A stretch of DNA of 64,000 bases, from the NCBI RefSeq assembly GCF_900103985.1, contig NZ_FNIE01000003.1:558001-622000 (forward strand), read 5' to 3'. The stretch comes from Actinacidiphila guanduensis (GTDB lineage Bacteria; Actinomycetota; Actinomycetes; Streptomycetales; Streptomycetaceae). The notes beneath the pieces were generated by a model, which worked only from the letters and a program-made list of their open reading frames with translations, had not been told where the DNA came from and ran no database searches. The translations under genes were made by a program, and so were the position numbers. Positions 33,106 to 42,714 of this stretch are shown one piece after another; positions within the stretch are counted from its first letter, which is position 1; every line of letters begins with the position of its first letter.

Positions 33106-34389
33106 ATGGAGATCGACGAGCGGGTGGCCGCGCTGGGCCAGGAGCGGGTCGACCACCGCTTCAAAGGCACCCCGCCGGACGCCGAGGGGCTCACTGTGGC
33201 CGAACTTGCCGCGCAGCGCCGCGGCCTGTTCGACGGCGGCTTCACCACCCCGGTCCTCACGCTCTCCGCGGAGGCACTGGACCACAACCTCGGCCAGCTG
33301 GAGCGCTACACCGCCGGGCACGGACTCCGCTTCGCCCCGCACGGCAAGACGTCGATGGCCCCGCAGCTCTTCGCCGACCAGCTCGCCCGCGGCGCCTGGG
33401 GCATCACCCTCGCGCAGCCCCACCAGGTGCGGGTGGCCCGGGCGTTCGGCGTGCCGCGGATCTTCCTGGCCAACGAGGTGGTGGACGCCGCCGCCCTGCG
33501 CTGGATCGGCGCCGAGCTGGACGCCGACCCGGACTTCGAACTCGTCGTCTACGTGGACTCCGTGCGCGGGGTCGAGCTGATGGACGCGGCCCTGCGCACG
33601 GCGGGGACCGAGCGGCGGCTGGACGTCGTGGTGGAGGTGGGCGCCGGGGAAGGCGCGCGCACCGGGGCGCGGACTGCGGCCGAGGCGACGGCGGTCGTGG
33701 CCGCCGCGGCGGCCACGACCACGCTGCGGCCGGTCGGTGTCGCCGGCTACGAGGCCGAGGTGCCGCAGGCCGACCCGGAGCGGGTGGCGGCCTACCTGCG
33801 CGACCTGCTGGCGCTGACCGCGGCCCTGGACCGGGCCGGGCACTTCGCCGCCGCCGGCACGATCGTGGTGAGCGCGGGCGGCTCGGCGTGGTTCGACGTG
33901 GTCGCCGACGTCTTCGCCAAGATGCCCGAGCTGTCCCGGCCGGTGCTGCCGCTGCTGCGCTCGGGCGCCTATCTGACGCACGACGACGACCACTACCGCG
34001 CGGTGACGCCCTTCAACCGGGTGCCCGCCGAGGGCGCGCTGCGGCCCGCCTTCCGGCTGTGGGCGCAGGTCGTCTCCCGCCCCGCCCCCGACCAGGCGTT
34101 CCTCAACGCGGGCAAGCGCGACGTCCCCTACGACCTCGGGCTGCCCCGGCCGCTGCTGGTGCGCTCGGGGCGCGACGGGTCGCAGCGGGAGGCCCCCGGC
34201 GGGCTCGCGGTGGTCAAGCTCTCCGACCAGCACGCCTGGCTGCAGGTGCCGCCGCAGGACCGGCTGGAGGTGGGCGACCTGGTCGGCCTCGGCCTGTCCC
34301 ACCCGTGCACGACCTTCGACAAGTGGCAGCTGATCCCGGTGGTGACGGCGGACGGCGCCGTCACCTCCTACGTCCGCACCTTCTTCTGA
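33106..34389 (+). CDS. PLP-dependent D-amino-acid dehydratase/aldolase-like enzyme
   Basis: A 427-aa protein of the alanine-racemase-N plus D-serine-dehydratase-like C-terminal domain type (DSD/D-threonine aldolase group). The PLP lysine is in FAPHGKTSMAPQ near residue 84. The barrel continues to GTIVVSAGGSAWFDVV. The C-terminal metal-binding motif is LSHPCTTFDKW (His and Cys zinc ligands). It would deaminate or cleave D-amino acids such as D-serine or D-threonine derivatives. ATG 33106 follows GAGGAG. The gene heads a unit with the N-acyl-D-amino-acid deacylase 177 bp downstream and is divergent from the kinase-iclR operon. The exact substrate is not decidable. Confidence 0.87.
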   Translation: MEIDERVAALGQERVDHRFKGTPPDAEGLTVAELAAQRRGLFDGGFTTPVLTLSAEALDHNLGQLERYTAGHGLRFAPHGKTSMAPQLFADQLARGAWGITLAQPHQVRVARAFGVPRIFLANEVVDAAALRWIGAELDADPDFELVVYVDSVRGVELMDAALRTAGTERRLDVVVEVGAGEGARTGARTAAEATAVVAAAAATTTLRPVGVAGYEAEVPQADPERVAAYLRDLLALTAALDRAGHFAAAGTIVVSAGGSAWFDVVADVFAKMPELSRPVLPLLRSGAYLTHDDDHYRAVTPFNRVPAEGALRPAFRLWAQVVSRPAPDQAFLNAGKRDVPYDLGLPRPLLVRSGRDGSQREAPGGLAVVKLSDQHAWLQVPPQDRLEVGDLVGLGLSHPCTTFDKWQLIPVVTADGAVTSYVRTFF

Positions 34390-34468
34390 CCCCGAGCGCG
34401 CGAAGAACGCGAAGAACGCGGAGAGCCCGGAGAACGCAGCGGGCGCGGAGGACCGAACGGACCCGCGA

Positions 34469-34508
34469 GACCCGACAGACCCGAGAGACCTGAGAGACCC
34501 GAGAGAAA
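34469..34508. repeat. Short GAGACCCGA-type tandem repeat
   Basis: Four to five copies of a degenerate 9-10 bp unit (GAGACCCGA / GAGACCTGA) in the gap between the D-amino-acid enzyme and the deacylase. Similar GAAGAACGC repeats precede it (34400-34440). Non-coding. Confidence 0.6.
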
Positions 34509-34566
34509 CGGCCCGCCGCCAGGATTGGTACGTACCTTTCCTGGCGGTGGGGGAAGATGGCTGCTC

Positions 34567-36195
34567 ATGGAGCTGGTGTTGCGCGGGGCCCGGGTGGTGG
34601 ACGGCAGCGGCGCGCCCGCGTTCACCGCCGACGTGGCGATCGACGGCGGGCGGATCGCGCGGATCGTTCCGGAAGGCGGCGGCCGCCGGCCGTCCGCCGC
34701 CCAGGTGCTGGACGCCGACGGGCTGGTGCTGGCCCCCGGCTTCGTCGACATGCACGCCCACAGCGACCTCGCCCTGCTCACCGACGCCTCCCACGAGGCC
34801 AAAGTCGCCCAGGGCGTCACGCTGGAGGTGCTGGGCCAGGACGGGCTCTCCTACGCCCCGGTGGACGACGCCGTCCTGCCGCCGCTGCGCGAGCAGATCG
34901 CCGGCTGGAACGGCCCCGGCGAGGACGCCGACTTCACCTGGCGCGGGGTCGGCGAGTACCTGGACCGGCTGGACGAGGGCGTGGCCGTCAACGCCGCCTA
35001 CCTGGTGCCGCAGGGCACCGTGCGGGCCGTGGTGATGGGCTGGGCCGACCGGCCGCCGACCGAGCGCGAGCTGGAGCGGATGAAGGAGCTGGTGGCCCGC
35101 GGCCTGGCCGAGGGCGCCGTCGGCATGTCGTCCGGCCTGACCTACACCCCGGGCATGTACGCCTCCGACGGCGAACTCACCGAGCTGTGCCGGGTGGTGG
35201 CCGCCTACGACGGCTACTACTGCCCGCACCACCGCTCCTACGGCAAGGGCGCGCTCGCCGCCTACGAGGGGATGGTCGCGCTCGCCCGCACGGCCGGCTG
35301 CGCGCTGCACCTGGCGCACGCCACGATGAACTTCGACGTCAACCGGGGCCGGGCCGGCGACCTGCTGGCACTGCTGGACCGCGCCCTGGACGACGGCGCC
35401 GACATCACCCTCGACAGCTACCCCTACACCCCCGGCTGCACCACCCTGGCCGCGCTGCTGCCCAGTTGGGCCGCCGAGGGCGGCCCGGCGGCGACGCTGG
35501 AGCGGCTGCGCGAGGAGACGACGGCCGAGGCGATCCGGCACGCCATGGAGGTCGAGGGCTCCGACGGCAGCCACGGCGTGCCCATGGACTGGTCCACGAT
35601 CGAGATCTCCGGGGTGGGCGACCCGGCGCTGGCCGGCCGCGTCGGCACCCGGCTCGACAGCTGGGCCACCGCCCGTGCGCTGCTGCTCGCCGACCGGCTG
35701 GGCACCACCGTGCTGCAGCACGTGGGCGACGAGGCGAACGTGGCGGCGATCATGCGGCACCGCGCCCACACCGGCGGCTCCGACGGCATCCTGCACGGCG
35801 CGAAGCCGCACCCGCGCGCGTACGGCACCTTCCCCGAGTACCTGGGGCGCTACGTACGGGAGTTGGGGGTGCTCGGGCTGGAGGAGTGCGTGGCGCACCT
35901 GAGCGGGCGGCCCGCGGCCCGGCTGCGGCTGCCCGACCGCGGCCTGGTCCGCGAGGGCCACCGGGCCGACCTGGTGCTCTTCGACCCGGACACGGTGGCC
36001 TCCGGCGCCACCTTCGAGCGGCCCCGCGCGCTGCCGGTGGGCATCCCGCACGTGCTGGTGGACGGCCGCTTCGCGGTCCGGGACGGCCGGCGCACCGGGG
36101 TGCTGGCGGGGCGCTCGGTCAGGAGGGCACCGGCCCGTCCGGCCGCGGCCCGGACCCCTGCCCACCGGTCGAACCGGACCGGGGACCGGCGCTGA
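34567..36195 (+). CDS. N-acyl-D-amino-acid deacylase (D-aminoacylase family)
   Basis: A 542-aa amidohydrolase that releases D-amino acids from N-acyl derivatives. ATG 34567 follows GGGGGAAG. The metal centre is visible: GFVDMHAHSDLALL near residue 60 (HxH), a conserved Cys/Glu-region SSGLTYTPGMYA, HHRSYG, HLAHATM near 250 (His), VLQHVGDEAN near 385 and the closing SDGILHGAKPHPRAYGTFP. The C-terminal strand set, LVREGHRADLVLFDPDTVA, is typical. It should feed the preceding PLP enzyme with free D-amino acids. The last 77 bp overlap, on the opposite strand, the end of the KAP ATPase gene. Confidence 0.9.
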   Translation: MELVLRGARVVDGSGAPAFTADVAIDGGRIARIVPEGGGRRPSAAQVLDADGLVLAPGFVDMHAHSDLALLTDASHEAKVAQGVTLEVLGQDGLSYAPVDDAVLPPLREQIAGWNGPGEDADFTWRGVGEYLDRLDEGVAVNAAYLVPQGTVRAVVMGWADRPPTERELERMKELVARGLAEGAVGMSSGLTYTPGMYASDGELTELCRVVAAYDGYYCPHHRSYGKGALAAYEGMVALARTAGCALHLAHATMNFDVNRGRAGDLLALLDRALDDGADITLDSYPYTPGCTTLAALLPSWAAEGGPAATLERLREETTAEAIRHAMEVEGSDGSHGVPMDWSTIEISGVGDPALAGRVGTRLDSWATARALLLADRLGTTVLQHVGDEANVAAIMRHRAHTGGSDGILHGAKPHPRAYGTFPEYLGRYVRELGVLGLEECVAHLSGRPAARLRLPDRGLVREGHRADLVLFDPDTVASGATFERPRALPVGIPHVLVDGRFAVRDGRRTGVLAGRSVRRAPARPAAARTPAHRSNRTGDRR

Positions 36196-38302
36196 ACCCG
36201 GCACCGTCCGAGTCGCCGTACGGGCGCGGCCCGGCGGCCGCGGCCGGGGTCACCGGGCCGACGGCGGCGACCACGGCGGCCACCGCCGACTCCGTGTCGT
36301 CGGTGATCGCCGCGGCCGCCAGCTCCTCGGCCGCGCGCCGCTCGTTGGGGGTCAACCGCGGGGTGTAGAAGACGACCGGGCCGTTGTAGCCGGCCGCCCG
36401 CGCGGCCCGGACCAGCTCGAAGCCGTGGTCGCGCTCGGTGAACGCCCCGGTGTGGCAGAGCACCGCCTGCGGGCCGCGCCGCAGCGCGGCCTGCCACACC
36501 ACGTCGTTGAACGCGAAGTCCACCGCGAGGCCCGCCTGCTGGAGCGCGAAGTCGAGCTGTCCCGCGGCGGCGCCGGTGAAGCCGGCGAGTACCACGGTCG
36601 GGGCCTGGACCGTGCTCCCCCCGGCCCGCGGGCCGCCCGGCTGCGGCAGGCCGCCGGGTGGCGGATAGAGCGGGTACGGGCCGGGGTCGCGCGCGTCGCG
36701 CCCGTCAGGGCCGTCGAGGTCGTCGAGCCCGGAGGCCACCGTCTGCGGGCGGCCGCCCGCGGTGCCGGCGGGCGCGGCCCCGCGCGGCCCGGGCAGCGCC
36801 GGGCCGGCGGCGTAGCCGGCGGGATAGCCAGTGGGGTAGCCGGTGGGGTAATCCGGTGGCCCCGTCACCTGCGCTTGCGTTCCCCCGGTCCAGGGCGAGC
36901 CGCCGGCCGCCGGGCCGTCCATGCCGTAGCGCAGCCGGCGCAGCACCGTGGCGATCTCGGACAGGCCCATCAGCTCGCCGAGCAGCGCCACGAAGGAGGG
37001 GTCGTCGGCGAGCTGCGGGAACACCTCGGGGAGCTGGCCCTCCAGGTTGGCCAGGGCGTCCGGGCGGCCCTGCACGTCGGGCACCGGGACGGCGTAGGGG
37101 CTCAGGAAGCGCTCGACCTCGCGGGTGGTCTGCTCGGTCCAGGGCCCGGTGCCGCGCAGCCTGCCGCGCACGTCGAGGTAGCCGAGGAACTCGTGCACGA
37201 CGTCGGTGCCGGGCCGGGAGCCGCCCGGGGTGGTCATCAGCCGGTAGAAGTCGGAGTAGAGGTACTGCACCAGCAGGGTGCCGATCACCGCCTCCAGCCG
37301 GATGTCGGCCCAGATCGGGTTCAGCCGGGCCTCCAGCAGCAGGCCGTTGACCAGGCGCTTGACCCGGCGCGGGTTGCGGGCGGCGCGCTCGGCGAGCAGC
37401 TGCACCAGCCGCTCGTCGAGCAGGTGGTCCAGGCCCGCCTGGGCGGCGCACCAGCGCACGTAGCCGTGGATCTCGGCACTGCCCGCGGCCGGGATGCGGT
37501 AGCTGGTCTGGAAGATCTTCTCCATGAAGGCGGCGCCGGCCGGGTCGAGGTTGCGCAGCAGGCCGTCGGGGCTGATCGCGGCCTTGTCGCAGCCGATGAC
37601 GAAGGCGAGCCCGGGCACGTCCAGGTAGACCTTCAGCGCCTCGCACAGGGCGAGCACGGTGGGCTGCGAGCAGCGGTCGAGGTCGTCGATGAAGACGACG
37701 AGCATCCGGTCCGGGGTGCCGGACGGCACGTTCCGCGTCCACTCGTCGACGAGCCGGCGCAGCGCGTCGCGCATGCCGTTGCGGGCGGTGGCGTCCACCG
37801 ACAGGCTGCGCCACAGCTCGTCCACCAGGCGGCCGGCCCCCAGCGGCCCGGCCACCAGCAGGCTCAGCAGCTGGGCGGCGCGCACCAGGGCGCCACCCTC
37901 GCGGGCCCGGCGCAGCGCCCGCCGCAGCACGTTGCGGTCGAACTGGCCGAGCACCGACTTGATCAGCCCCTCCAGGGCGTCGGTGCCGGTGGAGCTCCAC
38001 GCGTTGTACCAGACGGTGTGCACCTCGCCGTGCTGGCGTAAGCGCGCGTCGACCATCCGCATCAGGCTGCTCTTGCCCATGCCCCAGCCGGCGTCCACCG
38101 CGAGGGTGAAGGGGGTGGAGGCGCGCGAGTCGACCAGCAGGGTGGCCAGCTGCTCGGCGGCCGTCCACGCGCCCAGCAGGTCCGCCTCGCGCCGGGAGAC
38201 GGGCTCGTCGCCCAGCAGCGCCCCGCGCGCGTAACCGGCGGCGCCGTCGTAGGGGGCCGCGGCCGGGGCGGACAGCCCGGTCCGCGACGGTGGAGACGCC
38301 AT
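36119..38302 (-). CDS. KAP-family P-loop ATPase with C-terminal receiver-like domain
   Basis: A 727-aa STAND-related KAP NTPase. Walker A is VDAGWGMGKSSLMRMVD near residue 70, the KAP run HTVWYNAWSSTGTDALEGLIKSVL follows, and Walker B is MLVVFIDDLDRCSQPTVLALCEALKVYL near 205. The FVIGCDKAAI and RNPRRVKRLVNGLLLEARL blocks follow, to about 475. A disordered Gly/Pro/Tyr linker (TGYPTGYPAGYAAG) leads to a C-terminal alpha/beta domain (about 567-690), TVVLAGFTGAAAGQLDFAL... VVFYTPRLTPNERRAAEELAAAAITDDTE. This resembles a response-regulator receiver without the phospho-Asp. KAP proteins serve in membrane-linked complexes and in some phage-exclusion systems. The role here is unknown. The gene is divergent from the aminotransferase. 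Confidence 0.85.
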   Translation of the reverse strand: MASPPSRTGLSAPAAAPYDGAAGYARGALLGDEPVSRREADLLGAWTAAEQLATLLVDSRASTPFTLAVDAGWGMGKSSLMRMVDARLRQHGEVHTVWYNAWSSTGTDALEGLIKSVLGQFDRNVLRRALRRAREGGALVRAAQLLSLLVAGPLGAGRLVDELWRSLSVDATARNGMRDALRRLVDEWTRNVPSGTPDRMLVVFIDDLDRCSQPTVLALCEALKVYLDVPGLAFVIGCDKAAISPDGLLRNLDPAGAAFMEKIFQTSYRIPAAGSAEIHGYVRWCAAQAGLDHLLDERLVQLLAERAARNPRRVKRLVNGLLLEARLNPIWADIRLEAVIGTLLVQYLYSDFYRLMTTPGGSRPGTDVVHEFLGYLDVRGRLRGTGPWTEQTTREVERFLSPYAVPVPDVQGRPDALANLEGQLPEVFPQLADDPSFVALLGELMGLSEIATVLRRLRYGMDGPAAGGSPWTGGTQAQVTGPPDYPTGYPTGYPAGYAAGPALPGPRGAAPAGTAGGRPQTVASGLDDLDGPDGRDARDPGPYPLYPPPGGLPQPGGPRAGGSTVQAPTVVLAGFTGAAAGQLDFALQQAGLAVDFAFNDVVWQAALRRGPQAVLCHTGAFTERDHGFELVRAARAAGYNGPVVFYTPRLTPNERRAAEELAAAAITDDTESAVAAVVAAVGPVTPAAAAGPRPYGDSDGAGFSAGPRSGSTGGQGSGPRPDGPVPS

Positions 38303-38447
38303 GCCCGCAGTCTCCCAGAACCCGCCGCCCGCGAAACCCCGCCCGCCCGTAGCGGCCCGGCCGCGACCGTGTGCCCGCGCCGTCCGCGCCGTCCACGTGG
38401 TGGAAAACACCGCGCGGCCGCCGAAACCTGTCGTTAAGGTGACCGGC

Positions 38448-39659
38448 ATGCAGGTGATCCAGTCCACGAAACTCGCCAACGTCTGCTACGAGATCCGGGG
38501 TCCGGTTCTTGAGGAGGCGATGCGGCTGGAGGCGGCCGGGCACCGCATCCTCAAGCTCAACACCGGCAACCCGGCGCCCTTCGGCTTCGAGTGCCCGCCG
38601 GAGATCCTCGAGGACATGCTGCGCACCCTCGGCGACGCGCACGGCTACGGCGACGCGAAGGGCCTGCTGTCGGCCCGCCGCGCCGTCATGCAGCACTACC
38701 AGACCAAGGGCATCCCGCTCGACGTCGAGGACATCTACCTCGGCAACGGCGTCTCCGAGCTGATCCAGATGTCCATGCAGGCGCTGCTCGACGACGGCGA
38801 CGAGGTGCTCGTCCCGGCCCCCGACTACCCGCTGTGGACGGCCTCGGTCTCGCTGGCCGGCGGCACCGCGGTGCACTACCGGTGCGACGAGCAGTCCGAC
38901 TGGATGCCGGACCTCGCCGACATCGAGCGCAAGGTCACCGACCGCACCAAGGCCCTGGTGATCATCAACCCCAACAACCCCACCGGCGCCCTGTACGACG
39001 ACGAGATGCTGCGCGGCCTGACCGACATCGCCCGCCGGCACAACCTGATCGTCTGCTCCGACGAGATCTACGACAAGATCCTCTACGACGACGCCACCCA
39101 CACTCCCACCTCCGCCATCGCCCCCGACCTGCTCACCCTCACCTTCAACGGGCTCTCCAAGGCGTACCGGGTGGCGGGCTACCGCAGCGGCTGGATGGCG
39201 GTGTGCGGCCCCAAGCAGCACGCGGCCAACTACATCGAGGGCCTGACGATCCTGGCGAACATGCGGCTGTGCGCCAACATGCCGGCCCAGCACGCGATCG
39301 CCACCGCGCTCGGCGGCCACCAGTCGATCACCTCGCTGGTGCTGCCCGGCGGCCGGCTGCGCGCCCAGCGCGACGCCGCCTACGAGGCGCTGCTCGACAT
39401 CCCGGGCGTCACCTGCGTCAAGCCGAAGGGCGCGCTGTACGCCTTCCCGCGGCTCGACCCGCAGGTCTACAAGATCAAGGACGACCGGCAGATGGTGCTG
39501 GACCTGCTGCGCGCCGAGAAGATCATGATCGTGCACGGCACCGGGTTCAACTGGCCCGAGCCAGACCACTTCCGGATCGTGACGCTGCCGCGGGCGGAGG
39601 ACCTGCGCAGCGCGATCCAGCGCATCGGGCGCTTCCTGGACGGCTACTCGCAGCCGTAG
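38448..39659 (+). CDS. AlaA-type class I/II aminotransferase
   Basis: A PLP-dependent transaminase of 403 aa, closest in pattern to alanine-synthesising AlaA (glutamate + pyruvate). ATG 38448 follows AAGGTGA. Conserved blocks are LKLNTGNPAPFGFECP, GYGDAKGLLSARRAV, YLGNGVSELIQMSMQALLDDGDEV, NPNNPTGALYDDE, CSDEIYDKILYD, and the PLP lysine in FNGLSKAYRVAGYRSGWM. The Arg that binds the substrate carboxylate is in HFRIVTLP near the C-terminus. It acts in the cytoplasm in alanine/valine-related nitrogen metabolism. It is monocistronic and convergent with pckG. Confidence 0.92.
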   Translation: MQVIQSTKLANVCYEIRGPVLEEAMRLEAAGHRILKLNTGNPAPFGFECPPEILEDMLRTLGDAHGYGDAKGLLSARRAVMQHYQTKGIPLDVEDIYLGNGVSELIQMSMQALLDDGDEVLVPAPDYPLWTASVSLAGGTAVHYRCDEQSDWMPDLADIERKVTDRTKALVIINPNNPTGALYDDEMLRGLTDIARRHNLIVCSDEIYDKILYDDATHTPTSAIAPDLLTLTFNGLSKAYRVAGYRSGWMAVCGPKQHAANYIEGLTILANMRLCANMPAQHAIATALGGHQSITSLVLPGGRLRAQRDAAYEALLDIPGVTCVKPKGALYAFPRLDPQVYKIKDDRQMVLDLLRAEKIMIVHGTGFNWPEPDHFRIVTLPRAEDLRSAIQRIGRFLDGYSQP

Positions 39660-39676
39660 CGCCCCGCCGGCGCGGG

Positions 39677-39715
39677 CGACCGGCACGGGGCGGCGGCACC
39701 GCCCGGAGCCGGTCG
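39677..39715. terminator. Terminator between aminotransferase and pckG
   Basis: Outer 8-bp stem CGACCGGC/GCCGGTCG (39677-39684 and 39708-39715) with an inner G/C stem, between convergent genes. Confidence 0.65.
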
Positions 39716-39745
39716 TCGCGCTGCGGCCCTGTCGGGCGTCCGGGC

Positions 39746-41566
39746 TCAGCCCAGGCGCGCGACCAGGGACTCGTACTCCTGCCACAGCTCGGGCGGGGTG
39801 TGGTCGCCGAAGGTCTCCAGGTGCGGCGGGATCAGCGCGGCCTCCTGGCGCCAGACGGCCGGGTCCACGGTCAGCAGCAGCTCGCGGTCCTCGGCGCTGA
39901 GGTCCAGCCCGTCGAGGTCCAGGGCGCCCTCGGCCGGCAGGACACCGATGGGGCTGCGCACGCCCTCGGCCTCGCCGTTCAGGCGCTGCACGATCCACTT
40001 CAGCACCCGGCTGTTCTCGCCGAAGCCCGGCCACACGAACCGCCCGGCGGCGTCCTTGCGGAACCAGTTGACGTAGTAGATCCGCGGCAGTTTCGAGGCG
40101 TCGTGCTCCTTGCCCATCCGCAGCCAGTGGGCGAAGTAGTCGCCCATGTTGTAGCCGCAGAAGGGGAGCATCGCGAACGGGTCGCGGCGCAGTTCGCCGA
40201 CCTTGCCCTCGGCGGCGGCCGTCTTCTCGCTGGCGACGTTCGCGCCGAGGAAGACGCCGTGCTGCCAGTCGAAGGACTCGGTGACCAGCGGGACCGCCGA
40301 GGCGCGGCGGCCGCCGAACAGGATCGCCGAGATCGGCACGCCGCGCGGGTCCTCCCACTCGGGCGCGATGATCGGGCACTGCGCGGCCGGCACGGTGAAG
40401 CGGGCGTTGGGGTGGGCGGCCGGTGTGCCGCTGTCCGGGGTCCAGTCCTGGCCGCGCCAGTCGACGAGGTGGGCCGGCGGCTCCTCGGTCATGCCCTCCC
40501 ACCACACGTCGCCGTCGTCGGTGCGGGCGACATTGGTGAAGACGGCGTTGCCGTACATCGTCTTCATCGCGTTGGCGTTGGTGTGCTCGCCGGTGCCGGG
40601 GGCGACGCCGAAGAAGCCGGCCTCGGGGTTGATGGCGTACAGCCGGCCGTCCTCGCCGAAGCGCATCCAGGCGATGTCGTCGCCGATGGTCTCCACCGTC
40701 CAGCCGGAGACGGTGGGCTCCAGCATGGCGAGGTTGGTCTTGCCGCAGGCGGAGGGGAAGGCCGCGGCGACGTAGCGGGGGGTGCCCTGCGGCGGGGTGA
40801 GCTTGAGGATGAGCATGTGCTCGGCGAGCCAGCCCTCGTCGCGGCCCATCACCGAGGCGATCCGCAGCGCGTAGCACTTCTTGCCGAGCAGCGCGTTGCC
40901 GCCGTAGCCGGAGCCGTAGGACCAGATCTCGCGGTCCTCGGGGAAGTGCGAGATGTACTTGGTGGCGTTGCACGGCCACGGCACGTCGGCCTGGCCGGGC
41001 GCGAGGGGGGCGCCCACGGAGTGCACGGCCTTGACGAAGGGGGCGTCGGTGCCCAGGGCGTCCAGTACGGCGCTGCCCATGCGGGTCATGGTGCGCATCG
41101 AGACGGCGACGTAGGCGGAGTCGGTGATCTCCACGCCCATCGCGGACAGTTCGGAGCCGAGCGGGCCCATGCAGAAGGGCACCACGTACATCGTCCGGCC
41201 GCGCATCGCGCCGCGGAAGAGGCCGCCCTCACCGCCGCGGCCGGTGAAGACCTCGCGCATCTCGTCGGGCGCCATCCAGTTGTTGGTGGGCCCGGCGTCG
41301 GCCTCGCGGGCCGAGCAGATGAAGGTGCGGTCCTCGACCCTGGCCACGTCGGTGGGGTCGGAGACGGCGAGGTAGGAATTGGGGCGCAGGGTCGGATCGA
41401 GCCGGGTGAAGGTGCCCTTGGCGACGAGTTCGCCGGCCAGCCGGCGGTACTCCTCCTCGGAGCCGTCGCACCAGACGACCTCGTCGGGCCGGGTGAGTTC
41501 GGCGATCTCGCCGACCCAGCGGATCAGTTCTGCGTGGTTGGTGGGAGCCGTAATGCCGCGCGCCAC
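39746..41566 (-). CDS. pckG: Phosphoenolpyruvate carboxykinase (GTP)
   Basis: Catalyses oxaloacetate + GTP to phosphoenolpyruvate + CO2 + GDP, the first step of gluconeogenesis. The GTG at 41566 (GGAGCG upstream) gives 606 aa, the normal GTP-enzyme length. Motifs: [60 protein letters not shown], the kinase-1a P-loop [15 protein letters not shown] with its reactive Cys, TIGDDIAWM (metal Asp) and [18 protein letters not shown]. The frame extends upstream without similarity. The 256-bp divergent gap to the hemolysin III gene should hold both promoters. Confidence 0.97.
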   Translation of the reverse strand: MARGITAPTNHAELIRWVGEIAELTRPDEVVWCDGSEEEYRRLAGELVAKGTFTRLDPTLRPNSYLAVSDPTDVARVEDRTFICSAREADAGPTNNWMAPDEMREVFTGRGGEGGLFRGAMRGRTMYVVPFCMGPLGSELSAMGVEITDSAYVAVSMRTMTRMGSAVLDALGTDAPFVKAVHSVGAPLAPGQADVPWPCNATKYISHFPEDREIWSYGSGYGGNALLGKKCYALRIASVMGRDEGWLAEHMLILKLTPPQGTPRYVAAAFPSACGKTNLAMLEPTVSGWTVETIGDDIAWMRFGEDGRLYAINPEAGFFGVAPGTGEHTNANAMKTMYGNAVFTNVARTDDGDVWWEGMTEEPPAHLVDWRGQDWTPDSGTPAAHPNARFTVPAAQCPIIAPEWEDPRGVPISAILFGGRRASAVPLVTESFDWQHGVFLGANVASEKTAAAEGKVGELRRDPFAMLPFCGYNMGDYFAHWLRMGKEHDASKLPRIYYVNWFRKDAAGRFVWPGFGENSRVLKWIVQRLNGEAEGVRSPIGVLPAEGALDLDGLDLSAEDRELLLTVDPAVWRQEAALIPPHLETFGDHTPPELWQEYESLVARLG

Positions 41567-41822
41567 GATCGCTCCGTTCCGCCGGGTCCGCACAGAACCG
41601 GCGTGGGGTTGAGGGTGTTGTTCGGCCCCTTGGGGGCTGCGGTCCGGACGCGTGCGCGAGGCTGCGCGAGACTGACGGGCGCTCATCCGGTACCGATCGC
41701 ACTCATATGAGTGTGGTCCCCTTCAAATGATTCTGTCCAGACCACCCGAAGTGAGCAGGGCCACTCACCCTGTCAGCTTCCTACTTATGGGTAACTTACG
41801 GTGACGTAGATAGCATTGCGGC

Positions 41823-42521
41823 ATGACAGTCGTGGACGAACCTGACGACGTGCCCTCCGCCGTCGATTCCGTCGACCTGCCGAAGTCGCTGAAACCCAAG
41901 CTCAGAGGGTGGTTGCACGCAGGCATGTTCCCCGCTGTGCTGATAGCGGGGGTGGTGCTGACCGCCATGGCGCAGAGCACCCGCGGACGGGTCGCGTGCG
42001 CCGTCTTCACGGTGACCGCGTGTGCCCTCTTCGGCGTCAGCGCGCTCTACCACCGGGGCAACTGGGGCCCGCGCGGCGCAGGAATTTTGCGCAGGCTTGA
42101 CCACGCGAACATCTTCCTGATCATCGCCGGCACCTACACACCGCTGACGATCCTGCTGCTGCCGGGAGGCACATCGGAGCTGCTGCTGTGGCTGGTGTGG
42201 GCGGGCGCGCTGGCGGGCATCGCCTTCCGGGTGTTCTGGGTCGGCGCGCCCCGCTGGCTCTACACGCCCTGCTACATCGCGCTGGGCTGGGTGGCCATAT
42301 TCTTCCTGCCCGACTTCATGCGCACCGGCGGCGTCGCCGTCATGGTGTGCGTGATCGTCGGCGGCATCCTCTACAGCACGGGGGCCGCGGTCTACGGCTT
42401 CAAGAAGCCGAACCCCTCGCCCCGCTGGTTCGGCTTCCACGAGGTGTTCCACTCGTTCACGCTGGCCGCGTTCATCATCCATTACGTGGGGATCTCGCTG
42501 GTGGCGTACACCCACAGGTAG
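41823..42521 (+). CDS. Hemolysin III (PAQR-superfamily) membrane protein
   Basis: A 232-aa protein with seven predicted membrane helices. The family motifs are FGVSALYHRGNWGPRGAGILRRLDHANIFLIIAGTYTPLTILLL (Ser-His then Asp-His-Ala) and the C-terminal FGFHEVFHSFTLAAFIIHYVGI (His-His), which form a metal site like that of PAQR/ceramidase-type hydrolases. It is possibly a lipid amidase. The hemolysin name is historical. The start ATG 41823 lies after an AT-rich promoter-like stretch (41780-41822). A strong terminator follows the stop. Confidence 0.9.
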   Translation: MTVVDEPDDVPSAVDSVDLPKSLKPKLRGWLHAGMFPAVLIAGVVLTAMAQSTRGRVACAVFTVTACALFGVSALYHRGNWGPRGAGILRRLDHANIFLIIAGTYTPLTILLLPGGTSELLLWLVWAGALAGIAFRVFWVGAPRWLYTPCYIALGWVAIFFLPDFMRTGGVAVMVCVIVGGILYSTGAAVYGFKKPNPSPRWFGFHEVFHSFTLAAFIIHYVGISLVAYTHR

Positions 42522-42544
42522 GGCTTCGACACTCGTCCCCGAAA

Positions 42545-42578
42545 GCCCCGCACTCCCGTCCCGGAGTGCGGGGCCTTT
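42545..42578 (+). terminator. Terminator after hemolysin III gene
   Basis: Perfect 12-bp stem (42545-42556 and 42563-42574) with a 6-nt loop and a short CTTT tail, 23 bp after the stop. Confidence 0.88.
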
Positions 42579-42714
42579 GCCGTGCCGCTGCGGGTGCGGG
42601 CCTTGCGGTGCACTGGGGGTGCGGGGCCTTGCGGTGCGGTGCGGGCTCTTGCCGTGCCCGGCGCCCAGGCGACCCGTCGCAGTCGGTGGCCGCTGACCGT
42701 CGCTGGCCGAAGGC

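Noticed and set aside
31861..36204. A 1447-residue open frame on the minus strand
   Set aside because: It runs antisense to the D-amino-acid enzyme and deacylase genes and out of frame through the kinase. It is a G/C-bias artefact.
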